NCBI GenBank assembly: GCA_946626695.1
Contig: CAMOUV010000002.1
Span: forward strand, 1-33,659
Origin: an uncultured Blautia sp.
Lineage (GTDB): Bacteria > Bacillota > Clostridia > Lachnospirales > Lachnospiraceae
DNA length: 33,659 nucleotides
Reading direction: 5' to 3'
The first letter of the stretch is position 1. Each line of letters starts with the position of its first letter. Shown here one piece after another: positions 8,747-17,924 of the stretch. The notes under the pieces were generated by a model. It made no database searches. It had not been told where the DNA came from and saw only the letters and a list, made by a program, of their open reading frames with translations. The position numbers and the translations under genes were made by a program.

Positions 8747-9078
8747 GGATCGTTCTTCATGTTATGAAAACACTGGAGGATCTGGCTCCGGAGCACAACA
8801 TTACATCCATCGGGTCGGTGACGCTGGAGATCGGTGAAGTCTCCGGGATCATGTATGAACAGTTTACCGACTGCTGGAATTACTTCCGCAAACGCCATCC
8901 GCTGCTGGAAAAGTCGGAGCTGAAGATCGAGATTCTGCCCGCAGTGACCTTCTGTGAGGATTGCAGAAAGACCTATGAGACGGTACGGTACGGAAGAACC
9001 TGCCCTTATTGCGGAAGCGGGGAAACGTATCTGGTGACCGGTAATGAATGCAGCATCAAGGAAATAGAAGCTGAATAA
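8734..9078 (+). CDS. hypA: HypA nickel chaperone
   Basis: MHELGIVLHVMKTLED...; zinc motif CEDCRKTYE...CPYCGSGE. Start 8734 overlaps the hypB copy 2 end. Confidence 0.92.
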   Translation: MHELGIVLHVMKTLEDLAPEHNITSIGSVTLEIGEVSGIMYEQFTDCWNYFRKRHPLLEKSELKIEILPAVTFCEDCRKTYETVRYGRTCPYCGSGETYLVTGNECSIKEIEAE

Positions 9079-9101
9079 TTGTAAACAAACGATAAATTTT
9101 C

Positions 9102-9132
9102 TGTCGAAAATGGTCGTTTTTTGTCGAAAATG
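9102..9132 (+). promoter_or_regulatory. 11-bp direct repeat TGTCGAAAATG twice, 20 bp apart; resembles Spo0A boxes
   Basis: Copies at 9102-9112 and 9122-9132; each contains TGTCGAA, the 0A-box core. Confidence 0.4.
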
Positions 9133-9166
9133 CACGAGAAACCGCGAACGATTCTCGTGCATTTTT
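9131..9166 (+). terminator. Intrinsic terminator after hypA
   Basis: TGCACGAGAA ... TTCTCGTGCA followed by TTTTT. Confidence 0.85.
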
Positions 9167-9167
9167 G

Positions 9168-9196
9168 TTGACATGACTAAAGCGGAATGTTAATAT
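9168..9196 (+). promoter_or_regulatory. Sigma70-type promoter for the T7SS operon
   Basis: TTGACA (9168-9173), N17, TAATAT (9191-9196); start codon at 9240. Confidence 0.75.
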
Positions 9197-9239
9197 TTTA
9201 GTCAGGATATCTTTTTTGCTAAAGGGAGGAAAGGCAGAC

Positions 9240-10823
9240 ATGACAGAACGCAGAGGGTACAGGATGAGGATCTTATGGGGAATCCTCTGTATTTTACTTC
9301 TGGGAGTGGTCACGGTGGCGGCAGACCCCGGGATCGCGGAGAACAAAATGGGGGAGGGGGGTTCTCTGACGCTGTATGTCAACGGCTTTCCCGAGGGAAC
9401 CCAGGTCAACGGCGCAACGGCGCAGATCGGAACCGATGCGGCAGACATCACAAGCTTCGGAAAGGTGAGCGAACGGCTGCCGTTCCAGACGCTTCTGATG
9501 CTGGACAACTCCAGGTCCATGCACAGCTTCCAGAAAGGGAAGGAGCTTCTGCACAGGATCGTGGACCAGCATGCACCGGGAGAGCTGTTTCGTCTGGTCA
9601 CTTTTTCCAACGCCATCGTGAAGACCACGGATGAGGCGGACAAATATTCGGAAGACTACGCCGCGGTAAAAGCCGCCATCGACGGAGTGCAGACGCAGAA
9701 TCTGGACACCTTTGTAAATAATTCACTGTATCAGGCTGTCAAGGAGCTGGAAGCGGATCCCACGGACAGCTACAAACGGATCATCATTGTTTCGGACGGG
9801 GGCGATAAGAGCACCAGCGGGAACATCACCCAGGAGGAAATGATCAAGGCACTGGTGGATTTTCCGGTTCCGGTGTACTGCATCGGATCCCAGTGGGACA
9901 GCAGTGCGGCCCAGGGCCTCAGCGAGTTTTCTGCCCTGGGGAGACAGTTCGGCGCTTATATGGATCTGGACCAGGTGCAGGATCTGTCCGAGATCGTGCA
10001 GGTGGAGCAGTCGGATTACAACGCCTGGGCTTTTGACATGGCGGTTCCTGCGGACCTGCAGGACGGAAATTCGCGGAATGTCAAGCTTTCCATCGATACC
10101 ACCGGGGGACCTGTGGATGTGACCGGCTCCGTGAACATGCCTTTCCTGGAAAGACCGAAGCAGACGGACGAGCCTGCGCCGACGGAGGCGCCGGAGGTCA
10201 CGGAAACACCGACCCCGTCTCCGGAAGCCACTCCGACCGAGGTTCCGGAAGAGGAAGAAGAGGGAAAGATCCCCTGGCTGTGGATCGGGATTGGCGGCGG
10301 TGTTCTCCTGCTTCTGCTGATCATCCTGCTTGTTGTGCTCCTTCGCAGGAGAAAAAAGACGAAGAAAATGGTGGATGATTCCGAGCTCTTCGGGTATCCG
10401 GAGGAGGATGCCGGCGGTACGGAGCTGTTCCGTGATGACAGTATGATGACGATCCGCGGAGACGAACGGGGCCTGTCGGATGACGGGGATGAGGAAACGC
10501 AGATGATGTTCACCCGGATGGATGAAACGGAGATCATACTCACGGATGTACGGAACGGAGGCCGAAAATATTCCTCCCTGATTAAGGGCGGGATCACCAT
10601 CGGCAAAAGTCCGAAAAACAGCGATCTGGCTATCACGGGGGACTCGACGATCTCGCGTGTCCATTGCCGGGTCACGACCGACGGCGGAAGGGTATATCTG
10701 GAGGATATGGGATCGACGAACGGGACCTGGGTCAACCGGGAACGGGTCCAGTCTCTGGTGGAGCTGATGGCCGGAGATACCATACGGATCGGAAATACGG
10801 AATTTTCGGTAGAGATTCGATAA
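9240..10823 (+). CDS. Membrane protein: signal peptide, VWA domain, P/T/E-rich linker, TM, cytosolic FHA domain (T7SS-associated)
   Basis: MIDAS-like LMLDNSRSMHS and IIVSDGGD; TM WIGIGGGVLLLLLIILLVVLL; FHA ITIGKSPKNSDLAI...ISRVHC...GSTNGTWVN. RBS GGGAGG. Confidence 0.85.
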   Translation: MTERRGYRMRILWGILCILLLGVVTVAADPGIAENKMGEGGSLTLYVNGFPEGTQVNGATAQIGTDAADITSFGKVSERLPFQTLLMLDNSRSMHSFQKGKELLHRIVDQHAPGELFRLVTFSNAIVKTTDEADKYSEDYAAVKAAIDGVQTQNLDTFVNNSLYQAVKELEADPTDSYKRIIIVSDGGDKSTSGNITQEEMIKALVDFPVPVYCIGSQWDSSAAQGLSEFSALGRQFGAYMDLDQVQDLSEIVQVEQSDYNAWAFDMAVPADLQDGNSRNVKLSIDTTGGPVDVTGSVNMPFLERPKQTDEPAPTEAPEVTETPTPSPEATPTEVPEEEEEGKIPWLWIGIGGGVLLLLLIILLVVLLRRRKKTKKMVDDSELFGYPEEDAGGTELFRDDSMMTIRGDERGLSDDGDEETQMMFTRMDETEIILTDVRNGGRKYSSLIKGGITIGKSPKNSDLAITGDSTISRVHCRVTTDGGRVYLEDMGSTNGTWVNRERVQSLVELMAGDTIRIGNTEFSVEIR

Positions 10824-10838
10824 AGGGAGAATGCAGAC

Positions 10839-11372
10839 ATGGTGGATTTTCTGACCTCCGGCACATTCCTGATCATTGTGGAGATCGTGGTGATCGCTTT
10901 GCTGGGAGCCGCTTTGATCTGGCGGATCAAGAAAAACAATCAGGCGGCGGAAAAACGGCGGGAACAGCTGGATAAGGAACGGGACATACAGCTTACCCGG
11001 AGGCTTGCGAATGATCTGACAGGCAGCGCGGCAAATCCGTCGGGCAGAGAAGGCGGTCATATACAGATCCTTGTCCGTGACGGAGAACACAGACGGAGCG
11101 AGACCTTTGCCGCCGGCCGTCCGGTCCGGGTGGGACGGAACGCAGACAACGATCTGGTCCTTGGCAGCCGGTATATCGCACGGCATCAGTGTATGCTGGT
11201 ATGGCAGGGCACCGGACTGTTCCTGCAGCAGGAAGATTCGACCAACCGGCTCACGATTCACCGGGCAGGAAAGGTCATTGAACATCCGGAGGCGATGGAA
11301 CGGCTTCAGGACCGGGATGTGCTGAAGATCGCGGATGTGAGCCTGGAGCTTGTCCTGTCCGGCAAGGCATGA
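10839..11372 (+). CDS. Single-TM FHA-domain protein (T7SS-associated)
   Basis: N-terminal TM FLIIVEIVVIALLGAALIW; FHA-like VRVGRNADNDLVLGSRYIARHQCML...DSTNRLTI. Confidence 0.8.
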   Translation: MVDFLTSGTFLIIVEIVVIALLGAALIWRIKKNNQAAEKRREQLDKERDIQLTRRLANDLTGSAANPSGREGGHIQILVRDGEHRRSETFAAGRPVRVGRNADNDLVLGSRYIARHQCMLVWQGTGLFLQQEDSTNRLTIHRAGKVIEHPEAMERLQDRDVLKIADVSLELVLSGKA

Positions 11373-11422
11373 ACCGTTCCTGAGAATCTGTAATCTGATT
11401 TATCATGCGGGAGGTCGAGACT

Positions 11423-14400
11423 ATGTCTCTGGTACTGTCAGTCTATTCGAGGGAAGCATACAGGGAATTTCTGCTTCCCTCTGTCAATAACGCGGATCAT
11501 TCGGTGGTTCTTCACCGAAGCTTTTTCGGTCTGAAGGAGGATCTCAGCATCCGTTTTGAGATCCTGGACGGGATCTGGAGAATCTGTCCCGGAGACAGTT
11601 ATCTTCTGTATCAGGTAAAACGCAGGATGGATGTCCCCTGTCCCCTGCACGATCAGGATATGTTCCGTATCGTCACTGCGGAGGAGGAACAGATCTCTCT
11701 GCTGATCCAGAGTGTCGAGAGACCGTTGTCGGTTTTCCGTAAATTCGGGATCGCAGGCTGCGAGCAGATCACGATCGGGCGGAACGAAAAAAATATGATC
11801 CAGTATAATAACCGGGACCTGGTGGCAAGGGAGCATGCTGTTCTTGTACGGACCGGCCGCGGCTGGGAGATCCGGAACCAGAGCACCAACGGTCTTTATG
11901 TGAACGGTTCCTTTATGAAAACCTCCAGACCGCTGGAATTCGGAGATTATATCAATATCATCGGCCTGCACATGGTCTTTATGGGGGATGTGCTGGCCAT
12001 CGATGCGGAAAATAAAAATGTGGTGCTTCACCCGGGTTCCATGGTCCAGGTCTTTCCGAAGGAGGAAGCCGTTTCGGCAGAAACGCCGCTTCCGGGCCGG
12101 TCAAAGCTCCTGTTTCACCGTGCGCCCCGGACGATCGAGAAGATCGAGACCGATCCGATTGAGATCGAAGATCCGCCGAACGCACAGAAGGGGAAGAAGC
12201 AGCCGCTTCTGATGACCATCGGGCCCTCTTTCACCATGGCGATCCCCATGCTGCTGGGATGTCTGATGATGATTTACGCTTCGCGCCAGAACGGGGGCGG
12301 AACCAGTCTGTTCATGTATTCCGGCCTTGTGATGGCAGGCTCTTCAGCCCTGATCGGAATCACATGGGCCCTGATCAACCTGCATTATCAGAAGAAGACC
12401 GAGATCGAGGAGGAAGAGCATCGGTATGCGGCCTTTGGAGAGTACCTGATCCGCAAAAAGGATGAGGTGAAGGATAAGTACGAGCATAACCAGAATGCCC
12501 TGCGGGATATGTACCCGGATGCGGCGGAGTGCGTCGGATATGATGAGAAAACGGTGATGCTCTGGGGAAGAAACAGTACCCACGAAGATTTTCTGAAGCA
12601 TCGTCTCGGGATCGGGGATATCGATTTTCAGGCGCCGATCCTGGTGTCCAAGGAAAAATTCAGGCTGTATCCGGATTCCCTGAGTGAAAAACCCCGGATC
12701 ATCAGCGAGAATTTTCATACGCTGTACCAGGTGCCGGTTCTGGCGGATCTTCTGGAACACCGGCTGATCGGTCTGGTGGGCGGAGAAGGAAAGAAAGGCG
12801 CGGTGGAGATCGCGAAGATCCTCACGGCCCAGATCGCGGCATCCAACTGCTATACCGACGTAAAGCTGGTCTACATCTACAATGAGGATGATTCGGATGA
12901 CCTGGACCGCTGGGGATTTGCCAAATGGCTGCCTCACGTCTGGTCCGAGGACAGAAAGTTCCGTTATGTGGCTTCCCAGCGGGCGGAAGCCAGCGATGTT
13001 TTTTACGAGATCACCAATATCCTGCGCCAGAGGACAGAGAATCCGGAGAAGAAGGGCGGTCTGGCGAGCCCTTATTTTGTCATGTTCATTTCCGATATTT
13101 CCATGATCGAAAATGAACTGATCTCGAAGTATATCTTTGACAATAACGGAGAGTACGGGCTGAGCGTCCTGATCCTGTCGGATACGGCCGAGCATCTGCC
13201 CAACTCCTGTGAATATATCATTGAGAATGATTCCTGGTTCAAGGGAATGTACAATGTCTCCGAGCAGAAGGAGGCGCGGATCCCGGTGCACTTTGACCGG
13301 GTGACGGATGAAGAGCTGGAACGTTTTGCCAGACGTCTTTCGAATATCGAGGTGCAGGAGACAGAGAACGGCGGCGAGATCCCGGCGTCCCTGACCTTCT
13401 TTGACATGTACGGGATCTCCACCCTGAAGGAACTCAGGGTGGAGGAAAGATGGCTTAAGAACAGGACCTACGATAATATCCGCGGCCTGATCGGGCAAAA
13501 AGCCGGCGGGGCTCCCTGTTATATGGATGTGCATGAAAAATATCATGGCCCCCATGGATTGGTGGCCGGCACCACCGGCTCCGGAAAGAGTGAGACGCTT
13601 CAGACGTACATGCTGTCCCTGGCGATCAACTACAGCCCGGACGATATCGGCTTTTTCATCATTGACTATAAGGGCGGAGGCATGGCGAATCTGTTTGAAG
13701 GCCTGCCCCACATGATCGGACAGATCTCCAACCTGTCGGGCAATCAGGTGCGCCGTGCCATGGTTTCCATCAAGAGCGAAAACCGCAGACGGCAGCAGAT
13801 CTTTAACGAACACGATGTGAACAACATCAATGCCTACACCAAGCTGTACAAAAACGGGGAGGCTTCGGTTCCGGTACCGCATCTGTTCATTATCATCGAT
13901 GAGTTTGCCGAGCTCAAAAAGGAAGAGCCGGATTTCATGAAGGAACTCATCAGTGTTGCCCAGGTGGGACGAAGCCTTGGGGTGCATCTGATCCTTGCGA
14001 CCCAGAAGCCCAGCGGCACCGTGGACGACAACATCTGGAGCAATTCCAAATTCCGGCTTTGTCTGCGCGTGCAGGACAGACAGGATTCCAACGATATGCT
14101 GCACAAGCCGGATGCGGCCTATATCACACAGGCCGGCCGCTGTTATCTGCAGGTGGGCAATGACGAGGTGTACGAGCTGTTCCAGTCGGGCTGGAGCGGA
14201 GCTCCGTACAATGAAAGCGCCGAGGGACAGAAGACGGAGATCGCCCGGCTTCTGACCATGACCGGAAAGGCAGATCTGGTGGGCAGCCATGCCCGGACAG
14301 CCCGGAAGGAGAAGGAACTCTACAGCTGGATCGAAAAGCTGACGGAATGCTTTGAGGCTGTACGGAAAAAGTCTCCGGATGCGTTTTCCCTGATCGGAAA

Positions 14401-16426
14401 AGGAAATACGGATCTGCTGCTGCAGCTCGTGTACAGAGAGACTGCGGCCAGGAACCTGGATTATCCGGAAGGAAAATACAATTCCGCACGGCTGGAGGAT
14501 ATGGCACGGCTTTATGAAGAAGCCATAAGAAAAGGCGCCCCGGACCTTCCTTCCTTTATCCTGAAGGAGGCGGCCGCCCGGCGCATCCGTCTTCCGGAAG
14601 CAAAAGAAAAGACGCAGCTGGATGCGGTCAAGGATTATCTGGCGAAGACCGCGGCTGCCAACGGCTATACCCATAACCATCAGCTGTGGCTACCGGTTCT
14701 TCCGGAACGGCTTTATCTTTCCGAATTTGAAGAATACAGCGGAAACCGCTTTGACGGGACCGGCTGGAAGGAACCGGCCGGAGCCTGGTCTCTGGATCTG
14801 ATCCTGGGCAAGATGGACGATCCGGTGAATCAGGCCCAGATGCCTCTGGCGGTCAGCTTCCCGGAATGCGGGCATATTGCGGTCTGCGGATCGGTGGTCA
14901 GCGGAAAAAGCACCTTCCTGCAGACGCTGGTCTACGGTCTTGTGACCCGGTATACGCCTCAGTATGTCAATATTTATGCGCTGGATTTCAGCAGCAAGAT
15001 GATGTCCGCCTTTGAGGGGCTGGCGCACGTGGGCGGCGTCATGTACGAAGGCGACCAGGAGAAGATCGGACGATTCTTCACCATGATCTCCGGCATCCTG
15101 GAGGAAAGAAAGAAGGCTTTCCGGGGCGGTAACTATGCCCAGTATGTGCAGGTGCACGGAGTCGTATATCCGGCGATCCTGATCGTCATCGACAATTATT
15201 CCGCCTTGAAGGAGAAGACGAAAGAAGCCTATGAGGATATCCTGATCACCCTGTCCCGGGAAGGCGTGAGCCACGGGATCTTCCTGGTGGTATCCGGCGG
15301 CGGCTTCGGCATGAACGATATCTCGAGCCGTGTGGCCGAAAATCTGCAGACCGTGATCTGTCTGGAGCTGGCCGACAAGTTTGCCTACGGGGATGTGCTT
15401 CATACCATGCGGATCGATGTGCTTCCGGAGGTGGGGATCAAGGGAAGAGGCCTCGCCTATTACGGGACGAGGATCCTGGAATTTCAGACGGCCCTGGCGT
15501 TGGAAGCCGGAGACGATTACCAGCGCATGGAGAGGATCGCGGACGAGTGCGCCGCGATGAACCTGGCCTGGACGGGACGGCCGGCACGACAGGTGCCTTC
15601 CATTCCGGAGGAACCGGTCTGGACCGATTTTTCGCAGCTTCCGGAGGTCCTGGAGCGGGCGGAGGAAACACGTTTCCTGCCGGTGGGATACAACGCGAAG
15701 GATGCGGATATTTATTCGGTGGATCTTGGAAAGACCTACTGTTACCTGATCACGGGAAATCCGAAGAGCGGAAAGAAGAACTTCATGAAGATCATGATCC
15801 TTTCCGCCTTGCTGAAGGGGGCGGATGTCTGTATCATCGATACGCCGGCCAGGCTGCTGCGGCCCTTTGCTTCCATTGAACATATCGCATATGTGAATGA
15901 CGAAGAACAGCTGTTCCGGTACTTCCAGGAAACGCTGACGCCGGTGTTCCAGAAAAGGAACAAAAAGAAGAACGCCCTGCTGGCAGAGGATTATGAGGAA
16001 GCAGATGTGTTCAGGGAGATGAGCCGGGAGACACCGGTGTTCCTGTTTATCCCGGACATGGAGTGGTTCCTGGACACGGTGTATGCCTCCAGCCACGGCA
16101 TGAAGGGATTTGTGGAGACGCTGTTCAACAAAGGCGCTCTGCATAACATTTATTTTGTCGGCATCCTCCCTGTGGACAAGAAGGGGGCTGTGAACGGCTA
16201 TCAGGCGTTCCAGTATTTCGTGCGTGACAAAAACGGCATCCATTTCGGCGGAAATGTGATGAAAAACAGCATGCTCAGCTATGATTACCTGAGCTATCAG
16301 GAACAGAACAGACCGCAGAAGCCGGGGATCGGCATGCTTCCGGATATTGCAGGGGAGCATCCGGTGGAGAAGATCGTGGTTCCCCTGGCACGGTGGAAGA
16401 CAAACGAAGGGAACATACCGTCATAA
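11423..16426 (+). CDS. essC: T7SS FtsK/SpoIIIE-type ATPase with N-terminal FHA (EssC-like)
   Basis: FHA ITIGRNEKNMIQYNNRDLVAREHAVL...STNGLYVNG; two TMs; P-loops GTTGSGKSET (D1), GSVVSGKST (D2) and degenerate GNPKSGKKN (D3); Walker B LFIIIDEFAEL. Confidence 0.92.
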   Translation: MSLVLSVYSREAYREFLLPSVNNADHSVVLHRSFFGLKEDLSIRFEILDGIWRICPGDSYLLYQVKRRMDVPCPLHDQDMFRIVTAEEEQISLLIQSVERPLSVFRKFGIAGCEQITIGRNEKNMIQYNNRDLVAREHAVLVRTGRGWEIRNQSTNGLYVNGSFMKTSRPLEFGDYINIIGLHMVFMGDVLAIDAENKNVVLHPGSMVQVFPKEEAVSAETPLPGRSKLLFHRAPRTIEKIETDPIEIEDPPNAQKGKKQPLLMTIGPSFTMAIPMLLGCLMMIYASRQNGGGTSLFMYSGLVMAGSSALIGITWALINLHYQKKTEIEEEEHRYAAFGEYLIRKKDEVKDKYEHNQNALRDMYPDAAECVGYDEKTVMLWGRNSTHEDFLKHRLGIGDIDFQAPILVSKEKFRLYPDSLSEKPRIISENFHTLYQVPVLADLLEHRLIGLVGGEGKKGAVEIAKILTAQIAASNCYTDVKLVYIYNEDDSDDLDRWGFAKWLPHVWSEDRKFRYVASQRAEASDVFYEITNILRQRTENPEKKGGLASPYFVMFISDISMIENELISKYIFDNNGEYGLSVLILSDTAEHLPNSCEYIIENDSWFKGMYNVSEQKEARIPVHFDRVTDEELERFARRLSNIEVQETENGGEIPASLTFFDMYGISTLKELRVEERWLKNRTYDNIRGLIGQKAGGAPCYMDVHEKYHGPHGLVAGTTGSGKSETLQTYMLSLAINYSPDDIGFFIIDYKGGGMANLFEGLPHMIGQISNLSGNQVRRAMVSIKSENRRRQQIFNEHDVNNINAYTKLYKNGEASVPVPHLFIIIDEFAELKKEEPDFMKELISVAQVGRSLGVHLILATQKPSGTVDDNIWSNSKFRLCLRVQDRQDSNDMLHKPDAAYITQAGRCYLQVGNDEVYELFQSGWSGAPYNESAEGQKTEIARLLTMTGKADLVGSHARTARKEKELYSWIEKLTECFEAVRKKSPDAFSLIGKGNTDLLLQLVYRETAARNLDYPEGKYNSARLEDMARLYEEAIRKGAPDLPSFILKEAAARRIRLPEAKEKTQLDAVKDYLAKTAAANGYTHNHQLWLPVLPERLYLSEFEEYSGNRFDGTGWKEPAGAWSLDLILGKMDDPVNQAQMPLAVSFPECGHIAVCGSVVSGKSTFLQTLVYGLVTRYTPQYVNIYALDFSSKMMSAFEGLAHVGGVMYEGDQEKIGRFFTMISGILEERKKAFRGGNYAQYVQVHGVVYPAILIVIDNYSALKEKTKEAYEDILITLSREGVSHGIFLVVSGGGFGMNDISSRVAENLQTVICLELADKFAYGDVLHTMRIDVLPEVGIKGRGLAYYGTRILEFQTALALEAGDDYQRMERIADECAAMNLAWTGRPARQVPSIPEEPVWTDFSQLPEVLERAEETRFLPVGYNAKDADIYSVDLGKTYCYLITGNPKSGKKNFMKIMILSALLKGADVCIIDTPARLLRPFASIEHIAYVNDEEQLFRYFQETLTPVFQKRNKKKNALLAEDYEEADVFREMSRETPVFLFIPDMEWFLDTVYASSHGMKGFVETLFNKGALHNIYFVGILPVDKKGAVNGYQAFQYFVRDKNGIHFGGNVMKNSMLSYDYLSYQEQNRPQKPGIGMLPDIAGEHPVEKIVVPLARWKTNEGNIPS

Positions 16427-16483
16427 AGGCAGGGTTTTAGGACGGCGGCAAGGATGCATTGACTGCGCTATACAGAGGACAAT

Positions 16484-17215
16484 ATGATCTCACTGATGAT
16501 TCTGGACGGAAAAACAGAAGAGCTGAAAGCCCTGGAAGGCATTTTCCGAAGCCTGGTGGCAAAAAATTCCGATGAGATGCTGGAACGGATTCTGTTTCAG
16601 AACGGGAAAAAGCTGATGGAGAGCCTGGGGAAGATCGATCTGGTGCATATGGCCGTGATGGACGTGACGCTGAAGGACGGCGTGGAGGCGGCGCAGCAGG
16701 TGCGCCGGAGCCAGCCCTCTTCGGAAATCATGATCGTGGCGGACATGAGCGTATCTCCCATGCAGTACATGACGCCCGCGATCCGGGCGGCTTCGCTGCT
16801 GCTGCGCCCGTTTTCGGGCGAACAGCTCCGGACGGTCTGCGGGGATTTCTTCGAGAACTGCCAAAAAGAGCTGTTCGGTGAAAAGGCGGAGAGAAATTTC
16901 CTTGTGGAGAACAGCGATGGAAAGACCATGCTGCCGTATTCGTCCATCTTTTATTTTGAAGCGCGGGAGAAGAAGATCTTTGTGCGCACAAAGACGGCTG
17001 AATACGGGATCTACGATACCATCGACCGTCTGCAGCAGGATCTTCCGGAGGAATTCGTACGGTGTCACCGGGGATTCGTGATCAATACCACGATGATCGA
17101 GAAGGTGAAGCTGTCCGAAAATCTGATTTATATGAAGAGCGACATTCTGGTCCCTCTGTCACGGAGCTATAAGAGCTCCATTAAGGAGTTACTCCATGGA
17201 AAAGACAGCGATTAA
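16484..17215 (+). CDS. LytTR-family response regulator with a receiver-like N-terminus
   Basis: AVMDVTLKDGVEAAQQVR (phospho-Asp region); C-terminus PYSSIFYFEAREKKIFVRT...FVRCHRGFVINTTMIEKVK...VPLSRSYKSSIKE is typical LytTR. Confidence 0.88.
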   Translation: MISLMILDGKTEELKALEGIFRSLVAKNSDEMLERILFQNGKKLMESLGKIDLVHMAVMDVTLKDGVEAAQQVRRSQPSSEIMIVADMSVSPMQYMTPAIRAASLLLRPFSGEQLRTVCGDFFENCQKELFGEKAERNFLVENSDGKTMLPYSSIFYFEAREKKIFVRTKTAEYGIYDTIDRLQQDLPEEFVRCHRGFVINTTMIEKVKLSENLIYMKSDILVPLSRSYKSSIKELLHGKDSD

Positions 17216-17924
17216 CGCATTTTATCTGCCGGGGGAGGATTACAGGGTGCTGGCAGCCCTCTGGGGCCTGGATGAGCTGCAGAGCCTTTTCCGTGTCCGG
17301 CAGGAGCCCCTCCCGGAGCAGGAGGTCTACTATGCGCTGCATCGTCTGATGCAGCGGGGGATGGTGGATGAAAACAGAAAGCTCTGCGAACCGTATAAAG
17401 AGGTTTTTGACCGGATATTCGCCGCGAAACGGGTCTGGCTGCTGTATCGGAAGGGACCGGCGGAGGGGTCGGTCTGCTGCTATCCCGGAGAGAAGACGGT
17501 CATGACGGAGGTGAGTCCGACGGACCGGAATGCCATCCGGATCCGGATGGCTTCCGTCGATGCCTGCCTCGGACTGCTGACGGAGGAGGGACAGTTTCCT
17601 TCCGGCTCTCTATCGGAAGTGGAGACCGCCTTCCCGGAAAGCGCTCTGATCGGGAGGCTTGCGCGAAGCCCCGTGTTCACAGGAAAGGATGCCCTTCTTC
17701 CGGAATGGGAGGAGGAGCTGCGCTCCGTGATGGAGGAATATGATCTGCGGTCAAAAAGCGTAAAAAGACGGATATTCTGGTTTGAATATAAGGCCGGTGA
17801 CTGGATCCTGGATCTGAAGGAAGAAGGCGCGGAGGTGTTTTCCTTTGACAGAGAAAAGATCCGCCCCCTTCTGGCAGCGGGAGCCGGAAGCGCCGGCACG
17901 GAGAAGAGGGGGAAACAGGAATGA
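17196..17924 (+). CDS. T7SS-locus protein resembling EspG-family chaperones (tentative)
   Basis: DYRVLAALWGLDELQSLFRV...EVYYALHRLMQRGMVDENRKLCEPYKEVFDRIF, and a C-terminal half RRIFWFEYKAGDWILDL...SFDREKIRPLLAAG. The pattern resembles EspG, but by eye only. Confidence 0.45.
   Translation: MEKTAINAFYLPGEDYRVLAALWGLDELQSLFRVRQEPLPEQEVYYALHRLMQRGMVDENRKLCEPYKEVFDRIFAAKRVWLLYRKGPAEGSVCCYPGEKTVMTEVSPTDRNAIRIRMASVDACLGLLTEEGQFPSGSLSEVETAFPESALIGRLARSPVFTGKDALLPEWEEELRSVMEEYDLRSKSVKRRIFWFEYKAGDWILDLKEEGAEVFSFDREKIRPLLAAGAGSAGTEKRGKQE

Noticed and set aside
4621-9078. [NiFe]-hydrogenase operon
   Set aside because: No hydrogenase subunits or hypCDEF in the window; only hypB, hypB and hypA are supported.
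9723-11285. 520-aa minus-strand ORF
   Set aside because: Antisense to the two FHA genes; no domain signature.
12344-16360. Long minus-strand ORFs (778 aa and 556 aa) opposite essC
   Set aside because: Shadow ORFs of essC; no motifs, no plausible promoter or RBS.
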